Source of the DNA: Clostridia bacterium
Lineage (GTDB): Bacteria; Bacillota; Clostridia; Christensenellales; Aristaeellaceae
Direction: 5' to 3'
Assembly: GCA_017397765.1 (NCBI GenBank)
Contig: JAFQIB010000086.1
Coordinates: 1 to 62,918 of the forward strand
DNA: 62,918 nucleotides
Translations under genes and position numbers: made by a program
Notes under the pieces: generated by a model
Database searches by the model: none
Seen by the model: the letters and a program-made list of their open reading frames with translations, nothing else
What the model was told of the DNA's origin: nothing
Shown: piece after piece, positions 15,726 to 24,179 of the stretch
Position numbering within the stretch: the stretch's first letter is position 1
Layout of the letters: every line of letters starts with the position of its first letter

Positions 15726-16264
15726 CCCAACAGGAGGTCAATAAGCTGCTGGCGCTGATGAAAGCCAATTACAGCTATGCCTTTAAGACCATGAGCCAGC
15801 AGGACAAGTATCTGCTGCTGAACACCTGGACGTTCGCCTTACAAGACCTGAACGCTGATGTGGTGATGATTGCGGTAATGCAGTTGATTTCTGTATCGAA
15901 ATGGCTTCCTACAGTGGCCGAGATCAGAGAGAAATGCCAGAGCCTTTACTACTCGGCGGCATACGGCGACGATAGCCTGATGGAGTGGGCCATTGAAGAA
16001 GGCCGTGCGTCACAGGATCAGATCGAGCTATACGAGCGAAAAAAGAGGGCGCGGGATTATATTGCCAGCGCGACGAACCATCTGCGCGGAGATAGACCGG
16101 CGGAATTGAAGCTCGATAGTATTCTCAGCAATCCAGCATTTACCGGCCTTGGAACTGGAAAATCCAGCTTTGCAATGCTTGGTGATGCAAAGTATGAGCT
16201 GCCAGACGGCAGCGTGGAGGGCGAAAATGAACAAGGTTATCCTGACCGGCAATCTCGCCGATGA
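15722..16264 (+). CDS. G39P-like replicative helicase loader
   Basis: 180 residues from GTG 15722, which overlaps the initiator stop and follows GGAGGGAG. Residues 1-75 (QQEVNKLLALMKANYSYAFK ... WLPTVAEIREKC) match the helical domain of SPP1 G39P-type loaders that deliver the replicative helicase to the origin-bound initiator. The C-terminus is flexible. Confidence 0.75.
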   Translation: MTQQEVNKLLALMKANYSYAFKTMSQQDKYLLLNTWTFALQDLNADVVMIAVMQLISVSKWLPTVAEIREKCQSLYYSAAYGDDSLMEWAIEEGRASQDQIELYERKKRARDYIASATNHLRGDRPAELKLDSILSNPAFTGLGTGKSSFAMLGDAKYELPDGSVEGENEQGYPDRQSRR

Positions 16265-16637
16265 TCCCAAGACCAGCGTAACGGCCAACGGCGTTACGAA
16301 ATGCACCTTCCGGCTGGCAACGCAGCGGAAGTACACCAACCCGCAGACCGGCCAGCGAGAAGCCGACTTCCACAACATCGTCGTGTGGCGTCAGCTTGCC
16401 GATCTGTGCGCGAAGTATCTTGCAAAGGGCCGGAAATGTACCGTCGTTGGCGCAATCCAGTACCGCAGCTATGATGCCCAGGACGGCAGTAAGCGCTATG
16501 TGACTGAGATTGTGGCCGATGAAGTAGAGTTTCTGACCAGTCGCCAACAGAGTGCCGGACAGACCGGGCAACCGGGCGGAGGGTATACAGAGCAAGACGG
16601 CTTTGTGCCTGTTGACGACGAAGATTTGCCGTTCTGA
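16227..16637 (+). CDS. ssb: Single-stranded DNA-binding protein
   Basis: 136 residues with an OB fold (MNKVILTGNLADDPKTSVTA, FRLATQRKY, FHNIVVWRQLADLCAKYL) and the acidic tip DDEDLPF that recruits replication proteins. ATG 16227 follows GGAGGG and the gene overlaps the loader by 38 bp in another frame. Confidence 0.93.
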   Translation: MNKVILTGNLADDPKTSVTANGVTKCTFRLATQRKYTNPQTGQREADFHNIVVWRQLADLCAKYLAKGRKCTVVGAIQYRSYDAQDGSKRYVTEIVADEVEFLTSRQQSAGQTGQPGGGYTEQDGFVPVDDEDLPF

Positions 16638-16649
16638 GGAGGTTTGAAA

Positions 16650-17045
16650 ATGAGCGACTTTTGCGAACAGCGGCAGCACAGGGCGAAGAAACCTCATGCC
16701 TGCGAACTGTGCAACAGACCGATCCTGCCGGGATGCGAATACATCCTTGTCAAAGGCAAGGTAGAAGGTCAGTTTTCGTCCTATAAAGCCCACATCCACT
16801 GCGACGCGATCATTGAAGATTATGTGAATGATTCGATGTATGACGGCTATTTCGACACCGAGGAAATGGTCGAACAGTACATCCGCAAGGCGTGTTCCGG
16901 CTGTCCAGAACGCGGCGAATATGACGATGAATGCGAAGTTGACCCGCTGTTTTGCGAAAAAGCGGCACGGAGGGCGCTCCATCCAACTGTTCTTGCTGCC
17001 GCGATAGAATCCATCAGAGCCAACAGTCAGGAGGAAAACACATGA
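16650..17045 (+). CDS. Zinc-finger-like phage protein
   Basis: 131 residues. ACELCNRPILPGCEY...KAHIHCD and CSGCPERGEYDDECEVDPLFC supply two CxxC-type clusters, likely zinc sites. ATG 16650 follows GAGGAGG. No family beyond this pattern. Confidence 0.65.
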   Translation: MSDFCEQRQHRAKKPHACELCNRPILPGCEYILVKGKVEGQFSSYKAHIHCDAIIEDYVNDSMYDGYFDTEEMVEQYIRKACSGCPERGEYDDECEVDPLFCEKAARRALHPTVLAAAIESIRANSQEENT

Positions 17046-17233
17046 GCAATGAAGCGTGGAAAGACACCGGCGACTGCGCCGAGTGCAGGCGCAAGGATTA
17101 CTGCCGAAAGACCTGTTCCGCCAACAAGCGGCGCATGGAGCGGATCATCAAGGCCCATTTCATACGTTCGGCTGTGACTGGCCGGATTTACCCCAAGCTG
17201 GCCCATCTGGCCGAGGAGAAGCAGGATGGTTAA
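17042..17233 (+). CDS. Small Cys-rich protein
   Basis: 63 residues with DCAECRRKDYCRKTC, a compact Cys4 site, then a basic helix. Starts 4 bp inside the preceding gene's stop region after an AGGAGG. Unknown function. Confidence 0.6.
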   Translation: MSNEAWKDTGDCAECRRKDYCRKTCSANKRRMERIIKAHFIRSAVTGRIYPKLAHLAEEKQDG

Positions 17234-17435
17234 GTTTCCGAAGCGCAACGCAAGCGGCTGCCCTGATCCGACGGCACATGACGCGCTGCTGCCCATTGCA
17301 CAGGCAGACGCCGCCCTTGAGGCCCGCACAACGCGGCTGATTAAGGCACTGAAAACCATGATCGACCTTGCGGGCTACGACCTGGTGGCGCGGATTGAGA
17401 TACGCGACCGAGAAAGCGGGAAGATATTCCGATAA
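17226..17435 (+). CDS. Small phage protein, unknown
   Basis: 69 residues, overlapping the previous gene by 8 bp. A helical centre (ARTTRLIKALKTMIDLAGYDLVARIEI) ends in a beta-type segment. Family not recognised. Confidence 0.55.
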   Translation: MVKFPKRNASGCPDPTAHDALLPIAQADAALEARTTRLIKALKTMIDLAGYDLVARIEIRDRESGKIFR

Positions 17436-17458
17436 CCGCGCCCGGAAAGGGATGGAAC

Positions 17459-17710
17459 ATGAAGAAGAACCTTCCGACCGCCGAGGCCCTGCTGGTTGCG
17501 ATCCGGGCAAAGTGCATGGATTGCAGCGGCAATCAGCGGAAAGAGGTTGAGCGGTGCAAGCTGAAAGACTGCCCGCTACACCCGTACCGCTCCGTAAAAG
17601 CTATCGGCGGCGAACATGAATGCCAAACAGAGATCAAGGGACAAATTGATTTGTTTGACGTTTTGATGACGATTGAGGAGGAAATACGCAATGAAAAAGA
17701 CCAAGATTGA
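17459..17710 (+). CDS. Small Cys-rich phage protein
   Basis: 83 residues with AIRAKCMDCSGNQRKEVERC followed by KDCPLHPYR, a Cys4 knuckle seen in many Firmicute prophage early genes. Its role is not established. Confidence 0.7.
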   Translation: MKKNLPTAEALLVAIRAKCMDCSGNQRKEVERCKLKDCPLHPYRSVKAIGGEHECQTEIKGQIDLFDVLMTIEEEIRNEKDQD

Positions 17711-18566
17711 TTGGGCAGATAGCACCTGGAACCCCGTTACCGGCTGCCTGCATGGCTGTGAATACTGCTACGCCAGAGCGATTGCAAACCGCTTTGGATG
17801 GCACGCGAACGAACCCGACATCAACGAGCGCGTACTGTATGAAATCCCCGTTTTTGACGGAAAGAAGCAGCCGTACCCCTTTGATTTCGCACCGACCTTC
17901 CATCAGTACAGGCTTGGAGAACCGGCGGCATGGACGAAGCCGCGCACGATCTTTGTATGTTCCATGGCTGATCTGTTCGGCGATTGGGTGCCGGACGAGT
18001 GGATCAAACAGGTGTTTGAGGCGTGCGAGGCCGCGCAGCAGCATCGCTTCCTGTTTCTGACGAAGAACCCGACGCGGTTTGGCCGTATCAACGGGTGGAA
18101 CCATCAGTACAACAACGAGTATGCCAAGGATAACATGTGGTTCGGCACGACGATTACCCGTCAATATGAGCTTAACCGCATACGCGAACTGCCCTACGGC
18201 AATGCTCATACCTTCCTGTCTATCGAGCCAATATTGGAGCGCATAGACCTTGACCGCTATCTCCCAACAACAGATACCCGGTGGCATTGTTCCTACTGCG
18301 GTCACTACACCGATACCTATACGAATCACTGTGGTTCCTGCGGACGTCGAGGCGGCTACTCTGGCTCTTTCCGCAAGCAGCCAGTCAACTGGATCATCCT
18401 TGGAGCTGAAAGCGGAAACCGCAAGGGAAAGGTGACGCCGAGGCGCGAGTGGATTGACAGCATTGTTCAGATATGCGACGAGCGCAAAATACCCGTGTTC
18501 ATGAAGGAGAGCCTGCGCGGCCTGATGGGTGATGACTTCCGGCAGGAATTTCCGTGGGAGGTGTGA
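17691..18566 (+). CDS. Phage Gp37/Gp68 family protein (DUF5131)
   Basis: 291 residues. KIDWADSTWNPVTGCLHGCEYCYARAIA is the family's N-terminal signature, with a CxxGCxYCYA cluster like that of radical-SAM or iron-sulfur proteins; an additional CSYCGHYTDTYTNHCGSCG zinc knuckle lies near residue 205. ATG 17691 follows GAGGAGG. The reaction is unknown. Confidence 0.85.
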   Translation: MKKTKIDWADSTWNPVTGCLHGCEYCYARAIANRFGWHANEPDINERVLYEIPVFDGKKQPYPFDFAPTFHQYRLGEPAAWTKPRTIFVCSMADLFGDWVPDEWIKQVFEACEAAQQHRFLFLTKNPTRFGRINGWNHQYNNEYAKDNMWFGTTITRQYELNRIRELPYGNAHTFLSIEPILERIDLDRYLPTTDTRWHCSYCGHYTDTYTNHCGSCGRRGGYSGSFRKQPVNWIILGAESGNRKGKVTPRREWIDSIVQICDERKIPVFMKESLRGLMGDDFRQEFPWEV

Positions 18567-18569
18567 CCT

Positions 18570-19142
18570 GTGAACGTAAAGCCTATTTTGTTCAATACTG
18601 CAATGGTGCAGGCTATCCTTGAGGGGCGCAAGACGCAGACACGCCGGATTATCAAGCCGCAGCCGACGAACCCCAGGTGGAACAACATCGGGTGGCTCGG
18701 CTGGGATGACGGCCACGGCTACCGCATGAAGTCCCCTTGCGAGGTTGGCGATGTTCTGTGGGTACGGGAAACATTCGACGATGTTGCAATGGGCCATCCG
18801 TGGTATTACAAAGCGGACGGCGACCTTCGCCCGGAGTGCTGGAAAGGCGAACGGTGGATGCCGTCGATCCACATGCCCAAAGAAGCGGCACGGATTTTCC
18901 TCAAGGTTAAGGATGTGCGCATAGAAAAACTGTGGGCGATGGACGAAGAAACGGCCATTGCCGAAGGTTTTGAGGATTCTCCTGCCGGAACCGATTCTCC
19001 GCTTCAACGTTTTTCTGAGCTGTGGGATAAGACGATCAAACGCGATGATCTGCGCGAGTTTGGCTACCATGCCGATCCATGGGTTTGGGTGATCGAATTT
19101 GAGCGCTGCGAAAAGCCGGAAGGATGGTGCTTGGATGAATGA
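18570..19142 (+). CDS. ASCH-like phage protein
   Basis: 190 residues from GTG. KPILFNTAMVQAILEGRKTQTRR followed by CEVGDVLWVRETF is the typical core of the ASCH/PUA-like phage family, presumed to bind RNA or modified nucleotides. It sits beside the DUF5131 gene, a pairing common in phages. Confidence 0.75.
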   Translation: MNVKPILFNTAMVQAILEGRKTQTRRIIKPQPTNPRWNNIGWLGWDDGHGYRMKSPCEVGDVLWVRETFDDVAMGHPWYYKADGDLRPECWKGERWMPSIHMPKEAARIFLKVKDVRIEKLWAMDEETAIAEGFEDSPAGTDSPLQRFSELWDKTIKRDDLREFGYHADPWVWVIEFERCEKPEGWCLDE

Positions 19143-19524
19143 TCTGAACACTGCAATGGATCTGATGAAGTGCTTTCCTGGCAGTTTCATCAATCACAAT
19201 GGGGAGTTTATTGCTCACAGGCGGGCAAATGAGTATTTCAACTTTGCGACATGCGCCGACGAGCTGGATGTGAAATGCAAGGTGTTGGAATGGCTTTCTC
19301 GCGCAGCCAGTAAAGGAGAGCCTTTCAGAACCGATCTGGAAAACAAGAATTACCAGCGTTTTATGCTGGATGGGATCAATAAGTATCTCGGAACGAACTT
19401 CTCCCATGATGACATCGACGAGGTATATACCTACCTGGGGAACCGATGCAACCACGCAAAGACCCTTCTGTTTATCGAATCCGGGTACGATGTGAGCATG
19501 CTGCCTGTACGATTGGAGGGTTGA
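19135..19524 (+). CDS. Phage protein of unknown function
   Basis: 129 residues, overlapping the ASCH-like gene by 8 bp. FINHNGEFIAHRRANEYFNF and CKVLEWLSRAASKGEPF form a conserved-looking early phage core. Not assigned. Confidence 0.6.
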   Translation: MNDLNTAMDLMKCFPGSFINHNGEFIAHRRANEYFNFATCADELDVKCKVLEWLSRAASKGEPFRTDLENKNYQRFMLDGINKYLGTNFSHDDIDEVYTYLGNRCNHAKTLLFIESGYDVSMLPVRLEG

Positions 19525-19937
19525 TGATGGCAAGCCGTTCCAAGAAGCGCAAGGCGCTTGAAGTCCATAACACGATGAAACAGATTTCCAAGCCCATGAC
19601 GATCATGGATGTGGACGCTGCGTATCGAAAAGGCTTTGCCGAGGGCTACGAGGCAGGCCGTGAGGAGGGCTTCAAACAGTCCGCCATGATGACGATTCAG
19701 CGCACCTACGGCGCGATTCTCTGTGCTGCCCATGAGCTTTTCGGTTTTGGTCAGGATCGAGGCGTCCGCCTGCTGAACAGGATGCACGAAGTCCTGGTAG
19801 AAATGCTGACCGACGAGGAGCTGGCACAGCGCGTGCTTGATGAAGTTGGCGTAGAGATTGATTGGGGCCAGCCGATTGATCTTGCCCAGCCCAAGGAGCC
19901 ACTACGGAAGAATAAGCATACCGAGGAGGCACGATGA
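19524..19937 (+). CDS. Phage protein of unknown function
   Basis: 137 residues. DAAYRKGFAEGYEAGREEGFKQSAMM is an alanine/glycine-spaced helix and the rest is helical; the pattern is common in Firmicute prophages. ATG 19524 overlaps the previous stop; ATG 19527 has slightly better spacing from GGAGGG. Confidence 0.55.
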   Translation: MMASRSKKRKALEVHNTMKQISKPMTIMDVDAAYRKGFAEGYEAGREEGFKQSAMMTIQRTYGAILCAAHELFGFGQDRGVRLLNRMHEVLVEMLTDEELAQRVLDEVGVEIDWGQPIDLAQPKEPLRKNKHTEEAR

Positions 19938-20380
19938 TGGAATACGAGCTTCATAATCCGAGTGATCCCTATACGTTTATTGCCGCCGATAAGGAAGTAG
20001 CCACCCTTGTTATCGGCCTGCTCAGTCCGGCATTTGGAGCTGATACGCAGGATGGAGCCGAGGAAAACAGAGTGCCGGTGTTCATCTTCGGCGGGTATGA
20101 CGAATGGTATCAAGAGGAGTTCGGAAGAACGCCTGTGGATGGGCTGAACGCCCGGAAGAAAGAAGTCGGTGAGGCTATGCAGTCCTTTATGCTGGGCGGC
20201 TTTGAGGACAGAGCCAGATATAACGCTGCGCTGGAAGCTATCGACGATCCTGCAAAGCGCGATGCTTTTATGGCAAAATGGCAGGATGGCCGGTCGAGCT
20301 TGAACAACATCGGCGGCGCTGCGCATGAGATCGGCAAGGCGCTGCTGCTGGAAGTAAAAGAACAGGAGGCCGCTGTATGA
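19934..20380 (+). CDS. Phage protein of unknown function
   Basis: 148 residues with VPVFIFGGYDEWYQEEFG and a helical tail; overlaps neighbours by 4 bp on each side. The pattern is found in prophages, no function known. Confidence 0.6.
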   Translation: MMEYELHNPSDPYTFIAADKEVATLVIGLLSPAFGADTQDGAEENRVPVFIFGGYDEWYQEEFGRTPVDGLNARKKEVGEAMQSFMLGGFEDRARYNAALEAIDDPAKRDAFMAKWQDGRSSLNNIGGAAHEIGKALLLEVKEQEAAV

Positions 20381-20916
20381 ACAAGCTGGTAACGGATGAT
20401 CCGAAGAACAATTTTGAAGTTGCTATGAACATGGTGTACGGCAAGGACGGATGGCATCACATCCGCCATGGCGAGGAAGGTATGCCGACTGTCGATTTCT
20501 GCTTGATGCTTTGCAAGGAACGCGGCTGCACTACGCCGGATAACTACGGCGCAGACACCAATGAGCGCAAAGATGAAATGCTCTGTGACTGCGTATTTGA
20601 GAACTGCCCCGTGGCGACGGTGTATGCGGCGCTTACCGCCTTCGGCCATGTGCGCGGCAGGCTCAAGATGTATGAGGATGCAGACATGATGCCGCCGCAA
20701 GCGGAAAAGAAGGTTTTCTACTTCGCTGTCGCCGATGGATGCTATGATCCTGAAACGGGCGAAACGGACGATGCGGGCTTGAAAATATCGGGCGAAGGAA
20801 TCCTGACAACGGAGGATGCCGTGCGCTTTGCAGTAAAGGAACTTCCTTGCTATGCCGAACGGCTCCGCCAGATCACCGAGGAAGAATATCTCCGGGACTT
20901 CGGCGACGATGAATAA
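20377..20916 (+). CDS. Phage protein of unknown function with Cys cluster
   Basis: 179 residues. The first half holds CLMLCKERGC and CDCVFENCP, perhaps a metal site, and the second half an alpha-beta segment ending EEYLRDFG. It may be two fused small modules. Confidence 0.55.
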   Translation: MNKLVTDDPKNNFEVAMNMVYGKDGWHHIRHGEEGMPTVDFCLMLCKERGCTTPDNYGADTNERKDEMLCDCVFENCPVATVYAALTAFGHVRGRLKMYEDADMMPPQAEKKVFYFAVADGCYDPETGETDDAGLKISGEGILTTEDAVRFAVKELPCYAERLRQITEEEYLRDFGDDE

Positions 20917-20933
20917 CGCAAAGGAGAATTACC

Positions 20934-21188
20934 ATGGCAGACACCATAAAGACCAGTACCGACGTGCAGTTTGATGTACTGTACGCTGATGGGACGAAAT
21001 ACCACGCCGAGGAGGGCGTGTTGTTTGAGGCCAAGGGCCAAGATATGGTTTTTCACCTGGGAACAAGCAGGCCGGAAGTGCTTTTCGCGGTGGCGGAGGC
21101 TCTGACCGAAGTGATTGTAGATATGGGGCTGGGCGAAGCATTCAAGCGCTATATCGAAAACGGAAGGGAGGGCCAGGGCCGTGAATGA
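20934..21188 (+). CDS. Small phage protein, unknown
   Basis: 84 residues, beta-rich N-terminus and helical C-terminus (FAVAEALTEVIVDMGLGEAF), GGAG 8 bp before ATG. It overlaps the methyltransferase by 8 bp. Confidence 0.55.
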   Translation: MADTIKTSTDVQFDVLYADGTKYHAEEGVLFEAKGQDMVFHLGTSRPEVLFAVAEALTEVIVDMGLGEAFKRYIENGREGQGRE

Positions 21189-22842
21189 GATCGTCGTAGA
21201 TAACTTCGCCGGTGGCGGCGGCGCTTCCACCGGCATTGAGATTGCCATAGGCCGCAGCGTGGATATTGCCATCAACCACGATCCGGCAGCCATCGCCATG
21301 CACCGCGCAAACCACCCGACGACGGAGCATTACACCGAGGACGTGTGGAAGGTTGACCCGGTGGAGGCTTGCGCCGGTCGCCCGGTCGCTCTCGCCTGGT
21401 TCTCGCCGGACTGCAAGCATCACTCCAAGGCCAAGGGTGGAAAGCCGGTCAGCAAGAAGATTCGCGGCCTCGCGTGGGTGGCTGTGAAGTGGGCAAAGGC
21501 CGTCAAGCCCCGCGTGATTATGCTGGAAAATGTGGAGGAGTTCCAGGACTGGGGCCGACTGGACGAGAAAAACCGGCCCGATCCGCGCTACAAGGGCGAA
21601 ACCTTCCGGCGCTTTGTGGGCCAGCTTGAGAAGCTGGGCTATCATGTGGAGTACCGGCTGCTGCGTGCCTGCGACTACGGAGCGCCGACGATCCGCAAGC
21701 GGTTTTTCCTGATTGCCCGCTGCGATGGGCAAAAGATCGTATGGCCGGAGCCGACACATGCCGCGCCAGACAGCATTGAGGTACGGATGGGCAGCAAGAA
21801 ACCGTGGGTTCCCGTTTCTGAGGTTCTGGATTTTTCCTTGCCCTGCCCGTCGATCTTCGCCAGCAGTGAGGAAATCATGGAACAGTACGGCATCCGCGCT
21901 GTGCGCCCGCTCTCTGAAAACACCATGAAGCGCATTGCGCGTGGGCTGATGAAGTTTGTAGTCAACAACCCCAAGCCCTTCATCGTTTCCATTGGGCAAA
22001 CCGGCTTTGCGGGCGACGGCAGGCAGCACAGCATTGACGAGCCTTTGCGGACGGTTGTTTCAAAGGCAGAGCATTGTGTGTGCGCCCCTGTACTGATGCG
22101 GAACAACGAGAATGCCGTGGGCAGCGATGCACGGGAACCCATCGGAACGATCACCACGGGCGGCCATCACATGCTGATTGCCCCATCCATGATCCAGTAT
22201 CATAGTGAACAGAGCGAGGACGTGCGCGGCCAGACGGTAGACAAGCCCATCATGACCGTGGACAGCAGCAACCGCTACGGGCTGGTAGAGCCTTTCCTGA
22301 TCCAGACCGGCTACGGGGAGCGCGAGGGCCAGAAGCCCCGCGTACTGGATATGGATAAGCCGCTGGGGACTGTGGTTGCACAGAGCAATAAATTCGCCAT
22401 GGCGGCAGCGTTCGTGACGCAGTTTAATAACAACTGCGACGGGCAAAGCATGGATGCCCCACTGAACACCATGACTGCCAAGAGCAACCACTTCGGCGAG
22501 GTGAATGCGTTCCTGGTGAAGTATTACGGCTCCGGCGACAATGCGGTTTCCTGTGAGCTGCCAGCGCCCACCATCACGGCCAAGGATCGAATGGGGCTGG
22601 TGACGGTACACGGCGAGGATTACAAGATCGTGGACATCGGCCTGCGGATGCTGACACCGCGAGAGCTGTTTGACGCCCAGGGATTCCCGCCGGATTACAT
22701 CATCGACGTGGACGCCGACGGCAAGCCCTATCCCAAATCCGAACAGGTGGCACGCTGCGGCAACGCCGTATGCCCGCCGATCCCGACGGCGCTTGTGCGG
22801 GCCAATCTGCCGGAGCTGTGCGAAATGAAGGAGGTGGGATAA
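21181..22842 (+). CDS. C5-cytosine DNA methyltransferase with repeated target-recognition modules
   Basis: 553 residues from GTG. Motif I FAGGGGASTGIE (9-20), catalytic motif IV SPDCKHHS (Cys78), motif VI ENVEEF (about 120), motif VIII RKRFFLIAR, motif IX/X at the C-terminus (QVARCGNAVCPP). Between residues 270 and 480 about six modules of 33-38 residues recur, each starting like DxPLxTVxxxxxxxLV. It is an orphan phage methylase with no visible nuclease, most likely protecting phage DNA against host restriction. Confidence 0.93.
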   Translation: MNEIVVDNFAGGGGASTGIEIAIGRSVDIAINHDPAAIAMHRANHPTTEHYTEDVWKVDPVEACAGRPVALAWFSPDCKHHSKAKGGKPVSKKIRGLAWVAVKWAKAVKPRVIMLENVEEFQDWGRLDEKNRPDPRYKGETFRRFVGQLEKLGYHVEYRLLRACDYGAPTIRKRFFLIARCDGQKIVWPEPTHAAPDSIEVRMGSKKPWVPVSEVLDFSLPCPSIFASSEEIMEQYGIRAVRPLSENTMKRIARGLMKFVVNNPKPFIVSIGQTGFAGDGRQHSIDEPLRTVVSKAEHCVCAPVLMRNNENAVGSDAREPIGTITTGGHHMLIAPSMIQYHSEQSEDVRGQTVDKPIMTVDSSNRYGLVEPFLIQTGYGEREGQKPRVLDMDKPLGTVVAQSNKFAMAAAFVTQFNNNCDGQSMDAPLNTMTAKSNHFGEVNAFLVKYYGSGDNAVSCELPAPTITAKDRMGLVTVHGEDYKIVDIGLRMLTPRELFDAQGFPPDYIIDVDADGKPYPKSEQVARCGNAVCPPIPTALVRANLPELCEMKEVG

Positions 22843-23219
22843 TGGTAAACCCCTTGAACATCATCCTGCCGTTTCTGTTTGCAAAGCCCAAACCAGCAGC
22901 AACGCCGCCGGAGAAACATCCCTTTCAGGCAGCGGAGGAATTTGCAAGCGTCCTTCGGACGGTTGCTGATGCGACGGACAACGACCTGGGCCAGCGCATA
23001 TACGAGCTGGCCGGTCGCCTGTCCGTTGCGACAACGCTCAACCGGGCGGAGGCCGTGTGCTACATCCGTGATTTGATCGAGAATAAGATCAAAAAAGGAA
23101 TGTCAGCCAATAACGCGGTGCGAGAAGCATTCGCCTATGTGACGGAAACATACCTGACGCGCCCACTTGGCGTGTTCGATAAGCGGCCCAATGTGGATGT
23201 GAAGGGTGGTGGGGGCTGA
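22842..23219 (+). CDS. Phage protein of unknown function
   Basis: 125 residues; short hydrophobic N-terminus (NPLNIILPFLFA), then helical. ATG 22842 overlaps the methylase stop. Not assigned. Confidence 0.55.
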   Translation: MVNPLNIILPFLFAKPKPAATPPEKHPFQAAEEFASVLRTVADATDNDLGQRIYELAGRLSVATTLNRAEAVCYIRDLIENKIKKGMSANNAVREAFAYVTETYLTRPLGVFDKRPNVDVKGGGG

Positions 23220-23539
23220 TGATCCAGAAACCGAAAACCGGCGAGGAGCTGGAACGGCTGATTGTGGAGCATCCCGTGAGGGCGTGCCTGCACATGAGGC
23301 TTGGGCTGCTGGAGGAGATCAACGAAAACGGCGAGGACATGATAGACGCAGCAGGGATGACCTTTGACTGGCTTGTGTATCTGGCGGTGTGCATCATCAT
23401 TGCGCTGGGCCACATGGTAATGCTGATCTTCTACCCATATTTTCTTATCCGCAAATTCATGATCCTGCGAAAACGGATCAAGAACAATCCTGGCTGCCTG
23501 CGCTTTACGGCACAGAGCAGGCCGACGAGCAAAGAATAA
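23219..23539 (+). CDS. Small membrane protein
   Basis: 106 residues with one long or two short membrane spans (DWLVYLAVCIIIALGHMVML then IFYPYFLI) and a very basic C-terminus. Starts on the last base of the preceding stop codon overlap. Function unknown. Confidence 0.6.
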   Translation: MIQKPKTGEELERLIVEHPVRACLHMRLGLLEEINENGEDMIDAAGMTFDWLVYLAVCIIIALGHMVMLIFYPYFLIRKFMILRKRIKNNPGCLRFTAQSRPTSKE

Positions 23540-23571
23540 AAGCGAAAACATTTGCGCTTTTCGGAGGGCCT

Positions 23572-24054
23572 ATGAAGGGAAAAGAACGAACCCAGGAACC
23601 ACGGATCATCAAGAACCGGGACATCCCCTTGCTTTCGCGTGTGCTGTGCGTGATGCAGGATGTGTGCAGCCTTGAGAAAAGGTGCGAATGGCAGCGCGAC
23701 CGAATGTTTAGTATCACACAGAACCTTTCTGGTATGCCCGGAGGCAAGGGGATGCCTACCGGCTTCGACGCTGCATTTGCAGCCATTGACGGAATCAACG
23801 AGGAACACCGGGAGCAGATTGCCGCGTATACGCGGGAACTGAAAGCGGCTGAGAAGATCATCAACAGCATACCGAGCCGTACCATGCGGACGTTTGTTGT
23901 GATGATGTATGTTGACGGCCTGCCGCCGGAGAAGGTGCGGGAGGAGCTGAATCTGACTGAATGGGGCTTCCGCAGGGCGCGTGACAGCGTGGAGCAGGCC
24001 CCGGATATGCAGAGCGTAGTGTGGCGCGAAAAGTACATTGTCGAAGAAAATTAA
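23572..24054 (+). CDS. ArpU/DUF1492-like late transcription regulator
   Basis: 160 residues. The N-terminal SLEKRCEWQRDRMFSITQNLSGMPGGKGM and the sigma-region-4-like C-terminus (PSRTMRTFVVMMYVDGLPPEKVREELNLTEWGFRRARD) match the phage regulators that sit directly before the terminase genes and switch on late transcription. A late promoter candidate follows 22 bp after its stop. Confidence 0.75.
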   Translation: MKGKERTQEPRIIKNRDIPLLSRVLCVMQDVCSLEKRCEWQRDRMFSITQNLSGMPGGKGMPTGFDAAFAAIDGINEEHREQIAAYTRELKAAEKIINSIPSRTMRTFVVMMYVDGLPPEKVREELNLTEWGFRRARDSVEQAPDMQSVVWREKYIVEEN

Positions 24055-24075
24055 CGCCAAAATGAAAATTCCCTC

Positions 24076-24104
24076 TTGATTCTCAGCGCTTGACATGTTA
24101 CAAT
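24076..24104 (+). promoter_or_regulatory. Candidate late promoter
   Basis: TTGATT (24076-24081), 17-bp spacer, TACAAT (24099-24104), between the late regulator and the packaging/structural operon. Confidence 0.5.
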
Positions 24105-24120
24105 GCTATTGTCGCAAGAG

Positions 24121-24152
24121 ATGGGTAACGGATAAAACCGTTGCCCATTTTC
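24121..24152 (+). terminator. Terminator-like hairpin between late promoter and first structural gene
   Basis: ATGGGTAACGG (24121-24131) pairs over 11 bp (one G-U) with CCGTTGCCCAT (24138-24148), followed by TTTTCTATTT. Its place downstream of the promoter suggests an attenuator that an antitermination mechanism must overcome. Confidence 0.55.
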
Positions 24153-24179
24153 TATTTCAGCGGATTGGAGGGGTTGTTT

